The notes under the pieces are model-generated. The model was given only the letters and a program-made list of their open reading frames with translations, searched no databases and was not told where the DNA came from. Positions 16,214-24,858 of a stretch of 64,000 nucleotides of DNA are shown here, piece by piece. The stretch is taken from positions 1,364,001 through 1,428,000 of the forward strand of contig OZ240251.1 of assembly GCA_965198285.1 (NCBI GenBank), in the 5' to 3' direction. Source of the DNA: UBA11872 sp965198285. GTDB lineage: Bacteria > Chloroflexota > UBA11872. The position numbers were made by a program, and so were the translations under genes. How positions within the stretch are numbered: the stretch's first letter is position 1; each line of letters begins with the position of its first letter.

Positions 16214-17354
16214 GTGCGTAACGAGTTCCTGCCCCACGAGCGCGACTTCCAAGCCTGGGTCCACGGCGGATTCGAGCCGTGCGAACCCGCGACCCAGGAC
16301 TACCTGCGCTTTCTGGCCGATCCCGAAGACGAGCGCCGCCCGCGTCCGAACGGCTTGTGGCGGCATCAGTGGGACGCGCTGCTGCGCGTGATCTATGCCC
16401 GTGAAGTGGCGGGCCGCATGTTCTGGGACGACGGCGTGTTACTCAACATCGTCACGGGCGGCGGCAAGACCGCCCTGATCGCCGCCGTGATGGTTCGGCT
16501 GCGGCTCGCGCACGATGTCCAGCGCTTTTTTGTCCTCTGCCCGAACCTGATCGTGCGCGACCGCCTGTAAGCCGACTTTCGCAGCGGCACGGTGTTCCGC
16601 GAGCGCGGTCTGATCCAGCCGGATGCCGTCGAGATAACTGACGTCACGCTCTCTGGCGTCACCGGACGCGAGCTATCTGAGGATGGATGGACGCAGACGC
16701 GAAGCGCGCCGGAAGACGCGAACGCTAATTGGCCGGATGGTCAGTCAGCCGAACAGTCGCGCGAGATGGTCCGCGAGCGGATCCGCAACATCGCCGAACA
16801 AGCCGTAATCCAAGCTGGCGACCCGGCGCAAATGCAACGCTACGTCTACCGTCCCCTGCTCGATCACGTGTCGGAGCGGTTCCTGGACGGCGAGGCTTTG
16901 CCGTTCGCTGAGCGCGAGGCCGTGTATCGTGCCGGCCGCTACCTCAATCAGCTGGAAGCCCAGATATCGCAGCGCCCCGACATCGTTGGGGGAATGGTTG
17001 AGTATGGTGCCGGTTAAGCGCGGCAATTTCGAGCAGCCGATCAAGAGCGCTTGGAACTTCGAGGTCTACGACAGCGACCTGGAGCATCGGATGATGCGGC
17101 GGCTGGAAATCGACGCGTCGGTTTGCAAGTGGACCAAGCGCCACGGCATCTCGATTAGCTGGCTCGACCGCCGCCATCGCCGCCACGCCTACCGCCCGGA
17201 TTTCCTGGTCGAATACGTCGACGGCTCGGCCGGCCTGATCGAGGTCAAGGGCGCAAACCAGGTCGATTCGGAAGCGGTGCTGCGGAAGCGCCAGGCGGCC
17301 GAACTCTGGTGCAAGCGCCGCGGCATGTACTACTCGCTCGAAACCATCACCTGA
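16214..17354 (+). pseudogene. Degraded type III restriction enzyme Res subunit (helicase-nuclease)
   Basis: Three fragments of one gene. The first (16214-16570, GTG start) has a basic-aromatic N-terminus and a Walker A motif (NIVTGGGKTALI), then ends at an in-frame TAA at 16568. The second continues in the same frame to 17017 but lacks the DEAH box and most of the helicase core, so there is also an internal deletion. The third, in another frame from about 17004 to 17354, is the nuclease domain with an intact PD-D-ExK signature (YRPDFLVEY and LIEVKG). Such proteins need ATP-driven translocation to cut, so the locus is dead as a restriction enzyme. A separately translated nuclease piece is possible (ATG at 17004) but unlikely. 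Confidence 0.85.
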
Positions 17355-17617
17355 GGCCGTCCCGCATCAGTCTGGTACTACACGCCCTGCCAGCACCCCT
17401 CGGCAAACCAGCTAGCCCCGCAGTCGCCCTCGTCACTAGCCACTGACCACTCGCCACTAGCCACTGCTCCCCGCTCGCGGCCCCTGGCCGGCTGCGCAAG
17501 CCGCTTCTGAGGCCAGCGAAGAGCTGGCATGCCGGCGGCGTCCTCGGCTCCACACCCCGTGCTACCGTTTGAGTCACACGGGCGGCGACGACGCATACCA
17601 ACACTTAGGAGCCGACC

Positions 17618-17923
17618 GTGACCCCGGAACTCATTGGCATTCTGGCTATGGGCGGGACCCTGGCTGGTCTGATGCTGGCGCTCTGGCGCGACACGCGGGC
17701 TGACATCCACGCTCTTCGCGCAGACAACCACGCCCTACGCGCCGAAGTCCGCACCGACATCCAGAACCTCCGAGCGGATGTTCGTGCTGACCTGGCTGAA
17801 ATCCGCGGCGATCTGGCCGACTTGCGCAAGGACGTCCAGGCGCTGACCGAACGCACGTCTCGCCTCGAAGGCGTTATCGAAGGCCTCTTCGCCGGACGCG
17901 ACCGCCACAACGACGCCGCCTGA
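17618..17923 (+). CDS. Small membrane-anchored coiled-coil protein, array unit 1 (type A)
   Basis: 101 residues. A short N-terminal hydrophobic helix (PELIGILAMGGTLAGLMLAL) is followed by a long amphipathic coiled coil built of 7- and 11-residue repeats of the form LRAEVRTDIQN. It ends with a conserved LTERTSRLEGVIEGLFAGR and a polar tail ending DAA. Translation starts at a GTG seven bases after GGAG. Predicted topology is membrane-tethered with the coiled coil on one side, as in DUF1640-like proteins. No known family can be named. It begins the A-B-A-B-A array, directly behind the decayed restriction island. Confidence 0.75.
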   Translation: MTPELIGILAMGGTLAGLMLALWRDTRADIHALRADNHALRAEVRTDIQNLRADVRADLAEIRGDLADLRKDVQALTERTSRLEGVIEGLFAGRDRHNDAA

Positions 17924-18063
17924 CCGACCGACCACCAGTTGCTATAGCTGGTGCTGAGCCCAGCGACGACAAGCCATGCAGGCGGGCTATTCGCGTCCAA
18001 TGCCCGTGCTAAGGTCGGGTCCAACGGGCGGCGACGACAGCGACCGACACATCGGAGCCGACC

Positions 18064-18402
18064 CTGTCAGCGGAACTCATCGCAACCCTGGCCGTAGGCG
18101 CGATTTGGGCCGCGCTGATAGTGGCGCAGTGGTACGACATGCGTCGTAACTTCCGCGCACTTCGCGCCGACATCCGCGCGGAAATCCAAGGCCTACGTGG
18201 GGACTTTCGAGACGGAATCCAGAGCCTTCGCACCGAGTTCCGTGCCGATCTTCAAGGCTTTCGGCAGGAAGTCCGAGGCGATTTCGCTGACCTGCGCAGG
18301 GAGGTCGGAGCACTGACCGCACGCATGGCCCGCATCGAGGGCTTCCTCGTCGGCTACCTCGCCGCACGCGGCCCCCGTGACCGCCACGACGACACTGCCT
18401 GA
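18064..18402 (+). CDS. Small membrane-anchored coiled-coil protein, array unit 2 (type B)
   Basis: 112 residues if read from a CTG that sits exactly where unit 1 has GTG, seven bases after a conserved GGAG. The frame is open upstream but the sequence before 18064 is the shared leader, not protein. The next ATG (18139) would remove the membrane helix SAELIATLAVGAIWAALIVA. The coiled coil carries 11-residue repeats such as LRTEFRADLQG, then LTARMARIEGFLVGY. Either CTG is used as start or the unit is weakly expressed. Confidence 0.65.
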   Translation: MSAELIATLAVGAIWAALIVAQWYDMRRNFRALRADIRAEIQGLRGDFRDGIQSLRTEFRADLQGFRQEVRGDFADLRREVGALTARMARIEGFLVGYLAARGPRDRHDDTA

Positions 18403-18542
18403 CTGACCCAATTCGATCTGCGAGCGCTGTCTGGAGACCACCTTGGGCCAGCCATGCGGTCGACGTGTCCAGGCCCGCTGCTCGTGCTACCGTTGAGATC
18501 ACAAGGGCGGCCAAGTCGTACACCAACACCCAGGAGCCGCCC

Positions 18543-18887
18543 GTGACCCCCGAACTCATCGGAATCCTCGCCGTAGGCGCGACCGTAATTGGCCTCATGC
18601 TCGCCTTCAGGCGTGAAGTGCGTGCCGACAGTCAGGCCTTGCGGGCCGAATTCCGCGCCGACAACCAGCGCCTGCGCTCTGAATCCCGCGCCGACTTGCA
18701 GACATTTCGTGAGGAAGTCCGTGCTGACTTTGCTCAAGTCCGTGCTGACTTTGCGCAAGTCCGCGGCGACCTGGGCGACCTCCGCAAGGACGTCCAGTCG
18801 CTGACCGAGCGCACGTCCCGCCTCGAAGGCGTCATCGAAGGCCTCTTCGCCGGACGCCCCCGTGACCGCCACGACGATGCCGCCTGA
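18543..18887 (+). CDS. Small membrane-anchored coiled-coil protein, array unit 3 (type A)
   Basis: 114 residues from a GTG behind AGGAGCCGCCC. It has the type A head (TPELIGILAVGATVIGLML) and tail (TSRLEGVIEGLFAGR). The coiled coil contains a fresh tandem duplication of seven residues (VRADFAQ twice, encoded by near-identical 21-bp repeats at about 18717-18758). The rod length is evidently changing by slippage between repeats. Confidence 0.75.
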   Translation: MTPELIGILAVGATVIGLMLAFRREVRADSQALRAEFRADNQRLRSESRADLQTFREEVRADFAQVRADFAQVRGDLGDLRKDVQSLTERTSRLEGVIEGLFAGRPRDRHDDAA

Positions 18888-19003
18888 CCGCCCAAGTGCG
18901 AACGGCGAACGTCGTCAGGAGCCCAACGATGAGCTGGCACGCGGGGGACGGGCTCGGGCCCGCTCCCTCTGCTAGGCCTTAGTCCACACGGGCGACGAAG
19001 TCG

Positions 19004-19411
19004 TTGATCAACACCCTGGAGCCGACCCAGTCAGCCGAACTCATCGCAACCCTGGCCGTAGGCGCGATTTGGGTCGCGCTGATAGTGGAGCAGTGGCACG
19101 ACACGCGTCGCAACTTCCGCGCCCTTCGCGCCGAAATCCGGGCGGGGACCCAAAGCCTCCGTCAGGAACTCCGAGCCGACTTCCGAAGCTTTCGCACGGG
19201 GATTCGTGCCGATATCCAAGGCTTCCGGCAAGAATTTCATGAAGACATCCAGAACCTTCGAACTGACGTTCGTGCTGACTCCGCCCACGTCCGCGGCGAT
19301 CTGGCCGGCCTGCGCAAGGACATCCAGGCCCTCACCGTCCGCACGGCCCGCATCGAGGGCTTCCTCGTCGGCTACTTCGCCGCACGCAACCGCCACGACG
19401 ACGCCGCCTGA
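19004..19411 (+). CDS. Small membrane-anchored coiled-coil protein, array unit 4 (type B)
   Basis: 135 residues if the TTG at 19004 is used. The codon corresponding to the unit 2 CTG start is CAG here (19028), so the normal start has been lost; the upstream TTG has only a poor ribosome binding site. The head SAELIATLAVGAIWVALIVE and tail ARIEGFLVGYFAAR are type B. This is the longest rod of the five, with repeats such as LRQELRADFRS, FRTGIRADIQG and LRTDVRADSAH. It may be a decaying copy. Confidence 0.6.
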   Translation: MINTLEPTQSAELIATLAVGAIWVALIVEQWHDTRRNFRALRAEIRAGTQSLRQELRADFRSFRTGIRADIQGFRQEFHEDIQNLRTDVRADSAHVRGDLAGLRKDIQALTVRTARIEGFLVGYFAARNRHDDAA

Positions 19412-19555
19412 CCGGCTCGGACCTCAGCCGCCAGCGCCGGAGTTGATGCCACCAACGACCAGCCATGCGTAGGCAGTCCCGGGTTCCACGGCCCGTGCTA
19501 CGGTGTACGAAACACGGGCGGTTTCGACACGGACAAACACCGTTAGGAGTTGCCC

Positions 19556-19894
19556 GTGACCCCCGAACTCATCGGAATCCTCGCCGTCGGCGCGACCCTG
19601 ATTGGCGTCGGCGCCACAATGATTGGGCTGCTGTTCGCGCTCTGGCGCGACGCGCGCGTCGACACGCAAGCGCTGCGCCAGGAAGTCCGGGCCGACCGGC
19701 AGAGCTTTCGCGAGGAAGTTAGGGCCGACCTTCAGAGCTTTCGCGAGGAAGTCCGCGCTGATCTGGCCGACGTCCGTAGCGACTTGGCGAACTTACGCAC
19801 GGACGTGCAGGCGCTGACCGAGCGCATGTCCCGCGTCGAAGGCGTCATCGAGGGCCTCTTCGCCGGCCGCGACCGCCGCAACGACGCCGCCTGA
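19556..19894 (+). CDS. Small membrane-anchored coiled-coil protein, array unit 5 (type A)
   Basis: 112 residues from a GTG behind TTAGGAGTTGCCC. The hydrophobic helix is longer than in the other copies because of an internal duplication (AVGATLIGVGATMIG). Clear 11-residue repeats follow: FREEVRADLQS then FREEVRADLAD. They are encoded by near-identical 33-bp DNA repeats (about 19698-19763). The tail MSRVEGVIEGLFAGR is type A. It ends the array. Confidence 0.75.
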   Translation: MTPELIGILAVGATLIGVGATMIGLLFALWRDARVDTQALRQEVRADRQSFREEVRADLQSFREEVRADLADVRSDLANLRTDVQALTERMSRVEGVIEGLFAGRDRRNDAA

Positions 19895-20592
19895 CCAGCC
19901 GACCTCGACCCACGGGCGACCATTCGCCTTCCACGCCTCACGTCGCCTCGGCCCAACCAGCCAAACATCTACTGCTGACCCATCTACTTCACGTCCCACG
20001 CGTCACAACCCGCAGGCCACCGCCCACCAGCCACTCCCCGACTTGCCCTACGCCTCCATCCAGTGTACACTATCTGTGTAAGGCCCGCAACCCTCTCCAA
20101 TGACCACAACCCTTCCGCACCCGCCCCTCCTGCTCGTCACCCCCGTTCATGGTGAGCCTGTCGAACCACGCCTCCGCCAGCCCTGCCGTCCCCAGCCAGA
20201 ATCCAGCATCACGACGTCATCCCCGCGCAGTGCCTGCCCTGAGCTTGCCGAAGCCTGTCCTGAGCTTGTCGAGGGAGGCGGACCCAGCGGCGCCCACCAC
20301 ACCAGTCACGCCCAGCATCCCCATCGCCCCCCGCATCCCCTGCCCGAGACTTCCGTATCTCCCACCACAATCCACCGAAAGACCACCCTGCTGAGCCCTC
20401 CGCCACACCCGCCACGACAGGTCACCACCCCCACCACCGTCCCACCCCGAATCCGCCAAAAATGCACCCCGCGCCACCTCAAGAGTTTTTTGGAAAAAAC
20501 TCTTATTGCGCGCGAGGGCCCCAATTCCGCACCCTGGCCAGCCCGCCGGATCACCCCACCGTTCGCCTCTTGTTCGGTTACAATGCCTACCC
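19895..20592. other. Repeat-rich intergenic region upstream of lhr
   Basis: About 700 bp without a convincing gene. It contains the motif CCCGTTCATGGTGAGCC (20140-20156), two tandem copies of CCTGAGCTTGNCGA (near 20237 and 20258), a 24-bp palindrome at 20481-20504, and C-rich stretches. AGTGTACACT near 20062 resembles the promoter-proximal AGTGTACTCT found at 37961 and 40075. A promoter for lhr is expected shortly before 20593 but no strong boxes stand out. Confidence 0.5.
20481..20504. repeat. Dispersed palindrome, copy 1
   Basis: Arms AAGAGTTTTTT and AAAAAACTCTT flank a two-base centre GG. The same palindrome occurs at 37742-37763 and 39846-39869 with centre CC, so this copy is in the opposite orientation. 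Flanking GCGGGGTGCATTTTTGGCG (reverse strand) is also shared, so the repeated unit is at least about 60 bp. It lacks the one-sided T tract of an ordinary terminator. Confidence 0.8.
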
Positions 20593-23500
20593 ATGTCCCA
20601 GCCTGAACTCGACCTCGCCACGCCCGACGCCCCCACCCCGGCGTTCCATCCCCTCGTGGCCGACTGGTTCAGCGCGACCTTCCAGGCACCCACCGACGCC
20701 CAAACCGCCGCCTGGCCGGCCATCCGCTCCGGCCGCGACACCCTCGTCGCGGCCCCAACCGGATCCGGCAAAACCCTCGCCGCCTTCCTGACCGGAATCG
20801 ACCAACTCATCCGCCGCGGCGAGGAGCAGGAACTCGAACCCGTCACCCGCATCCTCTACATCTCGCCCCTCAAAGCCCTCGGCCACGACATCGAGCGCAA
20901 CCTCGAGGCCCCACTCGCCGCCATCCGCGAGTTGGCCGAGGAGCGCGGCGTTGACATGCCCGAAATTCGCGTCGGCGTCCGCACCGGCGACACCAAGCCC
21001 TCCCGCCGCCGCACCCTCGTCACCCGCCCGCCCCACATCCTCATCACCACCCCTGAGTCCTTCTACCTGATGCTCACCTCCCAGCGGGCCCGCGAAACCC
21101 TGCGCCAGGTCGACACCGTCATCGTCGACGAGATCCACGCCCTGGCCCGCGACCGTCGTGGCAGCCATCTGGCCCTCTCACTCGAACGTCTCAACCACAT
21201 CTCCCGCCGCCGCCCCCAGCGCGTCGGCCTCTCCGCCACCCAGCGCCCCATCCAGGAACTCGCCGCCTTCCTCACCGGCGCCGACGAGGCGGGCGACGCC
21301 CGCCCCTGCGTCACCGTCGACCTCGGCCATCAGCGCGATCTGGACCTCGCCGTCGAGACCCCACCCTCCGACCTCGAAGCCGTCGCCCCCCGCGAGCAAT
21401 GGGACGACATCTACAACCGCCTCGCCGATCTCATCGTCCAGCACCACACCACCCTGGTCTTCGTAAACACCCGAGCCCTGGCCGAGCGCGTCTCCCACAA
21501 CCTGCGCGACCGCCTCGGCGAGGAAGGCGTCGCCAGCCACCACGGCAGCCTCTCCCGCGAACGCCGCCTGCACGTCGAACAGCAACTCAAGGACGGCCAG
21601 CTCAAGGCCCTCGTCGCCACCGCCTCGCTCGAACTCGGCATCGACATCGGCAGCATCGACCTCGTCTGCCAAATCGGCTCGCCGCGCAGCATCGCCGTCT
21701 TCCTGCAACGCATCGGGCGTTCCGGCCACGCACTCGGCCTGCGACCCAAGGGCCGCCTGTTTCCAACCACGCGCGATGAACTCGTGGAGAGCGCCGCCCT
21801 CATGCGCGCCGTCCGCGCCGGCGAACTCGACCGCATCGTCCAACTCGTCGCCCCCCTCGACGTGCTCGCCCAGCAGGTCGTGGCCGAGGCCGCCTGCGAG
21901 GACTGGGCCTTGGATGACCTGTTTGACCTGTTCCGCCGCGCCGCGCCCTTCAGATCTCTGACCCGCGAGTCCTACCTCGAGATCGTCGACATGCTCGCCA
22001 CCGGCGTCGGCGACGGCGGCGGACGCGCCCCGCCCCTCATCCACTTTGACCGCATCAACAGCGTCGTACGCGGTCGCCGGGCGGCCCGGCTCACCGCCCT
22101 GCAGAACGGCGGCACCATCCCCGAGCTCGGCGACTACCGCGTCCTCGCCGAACCCGACGACACCTTCGTCGGCTCCGTCAACGAGGACTTCGCCATCGAG
22201 AGCATCGCTGGCGACATCTTTCTGCTCGGGAATACGTCCTGGCAGATTCGGCGCGTCGTCCAGAGCACGGTCCGTGTGGTCGATGCCCAGGGCGCGCCGC
22301 CTACCATTCCCTTCTGGCTCGGCGAAGCCCCCGGCCGCACCATCGAACTCTCGCAAGCCGTCGGCCGCCTGCGCCGCGACATCGCCAGCCGCCTGACCGA
22401 TCCGGCGCTGGTCGACTGGCTGCGCTCCGAGTGCGACGTCTCCGAACTCGGCGCCCACCAGATCGCCGACTACCTGCGCGCCTCCCACGACGGCCTGCGC
22501 GTCATGCCGTCAGACCTGGACGTGGTGTTCGAACGCTTCTTCGACGAATCCGGCGGTATGCAGCTCGTCGTACACGCCCCATTCGGTCAGCGCATCAACC
22601 GCGCCTGGGGCCTCGCGCTGCGCAAGCGCTTCTGCGTCCGCTTCGACTTCGAGCTGCAGGCCGCCGCCAACGACGACGCCATCCTCCTGTCGCTCGGTCC
22701 GCAACACGCCTTCCCGCTCGAGGAGTCCTTCCGCTACGTCACGCCAAACAACGCGCTGGAGTCGGTCGAACAGTCCATCCTCTACACCCCCATGTTCCCC
22801 ACCCGCTGGCGCTGGAACCTCACCCGGGCCCTGGCCGTCCCCCGGCTGCGCGGCGGGAAGAAGATTCCGCCCAACATCCAGCGCATGCGATCCGACGACC
22901 TGATGGCAGCGGTCTTCCCTGAACAGATCGGCTGCCAGGAAAACGTGCACGGTCCGCTCACACCGCCGGACCACCCGCTAATCCGACAGACGCTGGACGA
23001 CTGCCTCTTTGAGGCGATGGACGTGCGTGGTCTGGTGAAGGTGCTGGAGCGAGTGGGGGGTGGAGACATCACGCTGCACGCCCGCGACACCACCGAGCCT
23101 TCCCCGCTGGCCCACGAAATCCTTAACGGCAAGCCCTACACGTTCCTGGATGACGCCCCGCTGGAAGAGCGGCGCTCGCGGGCAGTGGCCACCCGCCGCG
23201 CCCTACCGGAAAGCGCCCGCGACCTCGGCCGCCTCGACCCGGAGGCGATTGCCCGCGTGATCGAAGAGGCCTGGCCCCAGCCCCGCGACGCCGAGGAGGT
23301 CCACGATGCGCTCCTCGGCCTGGTGGCCGTCGACGCGTCGGCCATCGCCAACTGGAACCGCTGGCTCGAAGATCTGACAGACCAGGGCCGCGCCGCGCAC
23401 TGCGAAATCGACGGGCGCACCCTCTGGTTCGCGGCGGAGAACGTGGACGTGCTGCGTGCCCTCTTCGAGGCGGATGCGGTTCCCAACCTGGCCCTGCCGC

Positions 23501-24855
23501 CCGGCGTGGCCATTCAAGTCGCCGACCGTGAAGAAGCCCGCCGCCTGTTGCTGCGCGGATACACCGAGGTCTGCGGACCCACCACGCCCGACGAACTGTC
23601 GGGCCGCTGCGGTCTTACCCCCAAGGACGTCGCCCGTGGCCTCATGCAGCTGCAAGTCGGCGGCTTCATCCTCCCGGGACGCTTCCGCGATCCGGACATC
23701 GAGGACATCTGCGACCGCCGCCTCTTGGCCCGCATCCACCGACTCACGCTCGACCGCCTGCGGCGTGAGATCGAGCCGGTGGCCGTCCGCGACTTCATGC
23801 GTTTTCTCACCCGTTGGCAGCACGTGGCGCCCGGCCACACCCTCTACGGCAAGACCGGCCTGCGGCAGGTCCTTCAGCGCCTACAGGGCTTCGAAATGCC
23901 GGCGGCCGCCTGGGAAGGCGCGGTGCTGCCCGCGCGGGTTCGTGGCTTCCGGACCCAGTGGTTGGACGAACTCTGCCTGGCGGGCGACGTCGTCTGGGGT
24001 CGCCTCAGCGAACGCAACTCCGACCCCGAGCGCCGCAGCGCGCCCGCAACCCGGGCCACCCCCGTCACGCTCGGTCTCCGCGGAGACTTCGACCTGCTCC
24101 TGCAGGCCGCCCGCTGGCGAAGCGGCACGCCCGACGCGGAAGCCGAGCCCCCGGAGCTCGCCGGCGCCGCCCGCTCCATCGATGCCCTGCTGTGCGACAG
24201 CGGCGCCCTGTTTTTCGAGCAGATCGTCATGCGCACCCGGCGTCTCCCCGCCGATGTCGAGGACGGACTTCGCGACCTGATCGCTGCCGGGCGAGTCACC
24301 TCGGACGGCTACGAAGGCCTCCGCGCCATCGCCTCCGGCTGGTCCAGCACCGGCCGCCGCCGCTGGCGCCACACGCGCCGTGCCGGCCGCTTCGCCGTCG
24401 GCGGTCCTCCCGGCCGCTGGTCGATCCTCGAACCACCAGTCGCCGGCCTCGACGCCGACGATGTGGCTGAGGTCGTTGCCAAGACCCTGCTGGATCGCTA
24501 CGGCGTAGTCTTCCGCGACGCCGTGCGGCGCGAGAGCTTCCGCCTGCCCTGGCGCGACGTGCTGCGCGCGCTGCGCCGCCTGGAAGCGCGCGGCGATGTG
24601 CGCGGCGGACGTTTCGTGGCCGGCTTCGCCGGCGAACAGTTCGCACTGCCCGACGCCGTCAACGCCCTACGCCGGGCGCGCCGGGAGCCGTCCGCTGGCG
24701 AGACGCTCCGCCTCGCCGCCGTCGACCCGCTCAACCTCACCGGCATCATCACCCCCACCGCTCGCATACCCGCGCAGCCCGGCCGTTCACTCACCCTCGT
24801 CAACGGCTGGCCCCCACCCCCCGACCCCGGCGCCGCCGACGTAGCCGCCAGCTAA
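20593..24855 (+). CDS. lhr: Lhr-type large ATP-dependent helicase
   Basis: 1420 residues, the usual size for full-length Lhr. The superfamily 2 helicase core is complete: Q-motif region, Walker A (AAPTGSGKT, near residue 54), DEIH box (VDEIHAL, near 179), motif III (LSATQRP), motif IV to VI (TASLELGIDIG and LQRIGRSGHALG). A winged-helix and beta-barrel region follows, and then the long Lhr C-terminal extension ending near the stop. Lhr enzymes are 3'-5' single-strand-DNA translocases linked to DNA repair. The ATG at 20593 is chosen because it starts just before the conserved helicase fold; an in-frame start at 20506 would add 29 residues from repeat DNA. It stands alone and converges on the DUF3500 gene 4 bases downstream. 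Confidence 0.93.
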   Translation: MSQPELDLATPDAPTPAFHPLVADWFSATFQAPTDAQTAAWPAIRSGRDTLVAAPTGSGKTLAAFLTGIDQLIRRGEEQELEPVTRILYISPLKALGHDIERNLEAPLAAIRELAEERGVDMPEIRVGVRTGDTKPSRRRTLVTRPPHILITTPESFYLMLTSQRARETLRQVDTVIVDEIHALARDRRGSHLALSLERLNHISRRRPQRVGLSATQRPIQELAAFLTGADEAGDARPCVTVDLGHQRDLDLAVETPPSDLEAVAPREQWDDIYNRLADLIVQHHTTLVFVNTRALAERVSHNLRDRLGEEGVASHHGSLSRERRLHVEQQLKDGQLKALVATASLELGIDIGSIDLVCQIGSPRSIAVFLQRIGRSGHALGLRPKGRLFPTTRDELVESAALMRAVRAGELDRIVQLVAPLDVLAQQVVAEAACEDWALDDLFDLFRRAAPFRSLTRESYLEIVDMLATGVGDGGGRAPPLIHFDRINSVVRGRRAARLTALQNGGTIPELGDYRVLAEPDDTFVGSVNEDFAIESIAGDIFLLGNTSWQIRRVVQSTVRVVDAQGAPPTIPFWLGEAPGRTIELSQAVGRLRRDIASRLTDPALVDWLRSECDVSELGAHQIADYLRASHDGLRVMPSDLDVVFERFFDESGGMQLVVHAPFGQRINRAWGLALRKRFCVRFDFELQAAANDDAILLSLGPQHAFPLEESFRYVTPNNALESVEQSILYTPMFPTRWRWNLTRALAVPRLRGGKKIPPNIQRMRSDDLMAAVFPEQIGCQENVHGPLTPPDHPLIRQTLDDCLFEAMDVRGLVKVLERVGGGDITLHARDTTEPSPLAHEILNGKPYTFLDDAPLEERRSRAVATRRALPESARDLGRLDPEAIARVIEEAWPQPRDAEEVHDALLGLVAVDASAIANWNRWLEDLTDQGRAAHCEIDGRTLWFAAENVDVLRALFEADAVPNLALPPGVAIQVADREEARRLLLRGYTEVCGPTTPDELSGRCGLTPKDVARGLMQLQVGGFILPGRFRDPDIEDICDRRLLARIHRLTLDRLRREIEPVAVRDFMRFLTRWQHVAPGHTLYGKTGLRQVLQRLQGFEMPAAAWEGAVLPARVRGFRTQWLDELCLAGDVVWGRLSERNSDPERRSAPATRATPVTLGLRGDFDLLLQAARWRSGTPDAEAEPPELAGAARSIDALLCDSGALFFEQIVMRTRRLPADVEDGLRDLIAAGRVTSDGYEGLRAIASGWSSTGRRRWRHTRRAGRFAVGGPPGRWSILEPPVAGLDADDVAEVVAKTLLDRYGVVFRDAVRRESFRLPWRDVLRALRRLEARGDVRGGRFVAGFAGEQFALPDAVNALRRARREPSAGETLRLAAVDPLNLTGIITPTARIPAQPGRSLTLVNGWPPPPDPGAADVAAS

Positions 24856-24858
24856 CTC

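Larger units (their letters stand above)
17540..19894 (+). repeat. Alternating tandem array of five paralogous genes with conserved upstream regions
   Basis: Five units start at 17618, 18064, 18543, 19004 and 19556, with spacings of 446 to 552 bp. Each upstream region shares AGCCATGC or a close variant, then about 25 bp later GTGCTACCGT-like sequence (extended -10-like), then GGGCGG, and finally GGAGCCGACC placed as ribosome binding site. Units 1, 3 and 5 begin TPELIGILA and end RLEGVIEGLFAGR. Units 2 and 4 begin SAELIATLAVGAIW and end RIEGFLVGY. The order is therefore A-B-A-B-A, which suggests duplication of an A-B pair rather than of single genes. Confidence 0.85.

Noticed and set aside
16568..16570. 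Read-through of the in-frame TAA in the Res gene
   Set aside because: TAA is not a recoding codon in bacteria, and the gene also lacks the DEAH region and has a frame change near the 3' end, so it is a pseudogene.
17540..19894. CRISPR-like repeat array
   Set aside because: The repeats are 450-550 bp gene units with open frames; there are no short direct repeats with unique spacers and no cas genes.
21178..22488. Minus-strand frame of 436 codons inside lhr
   Set aside because: Overlaps the conserved helicase motifs on the plus strand; composition typical of antisense shadows.
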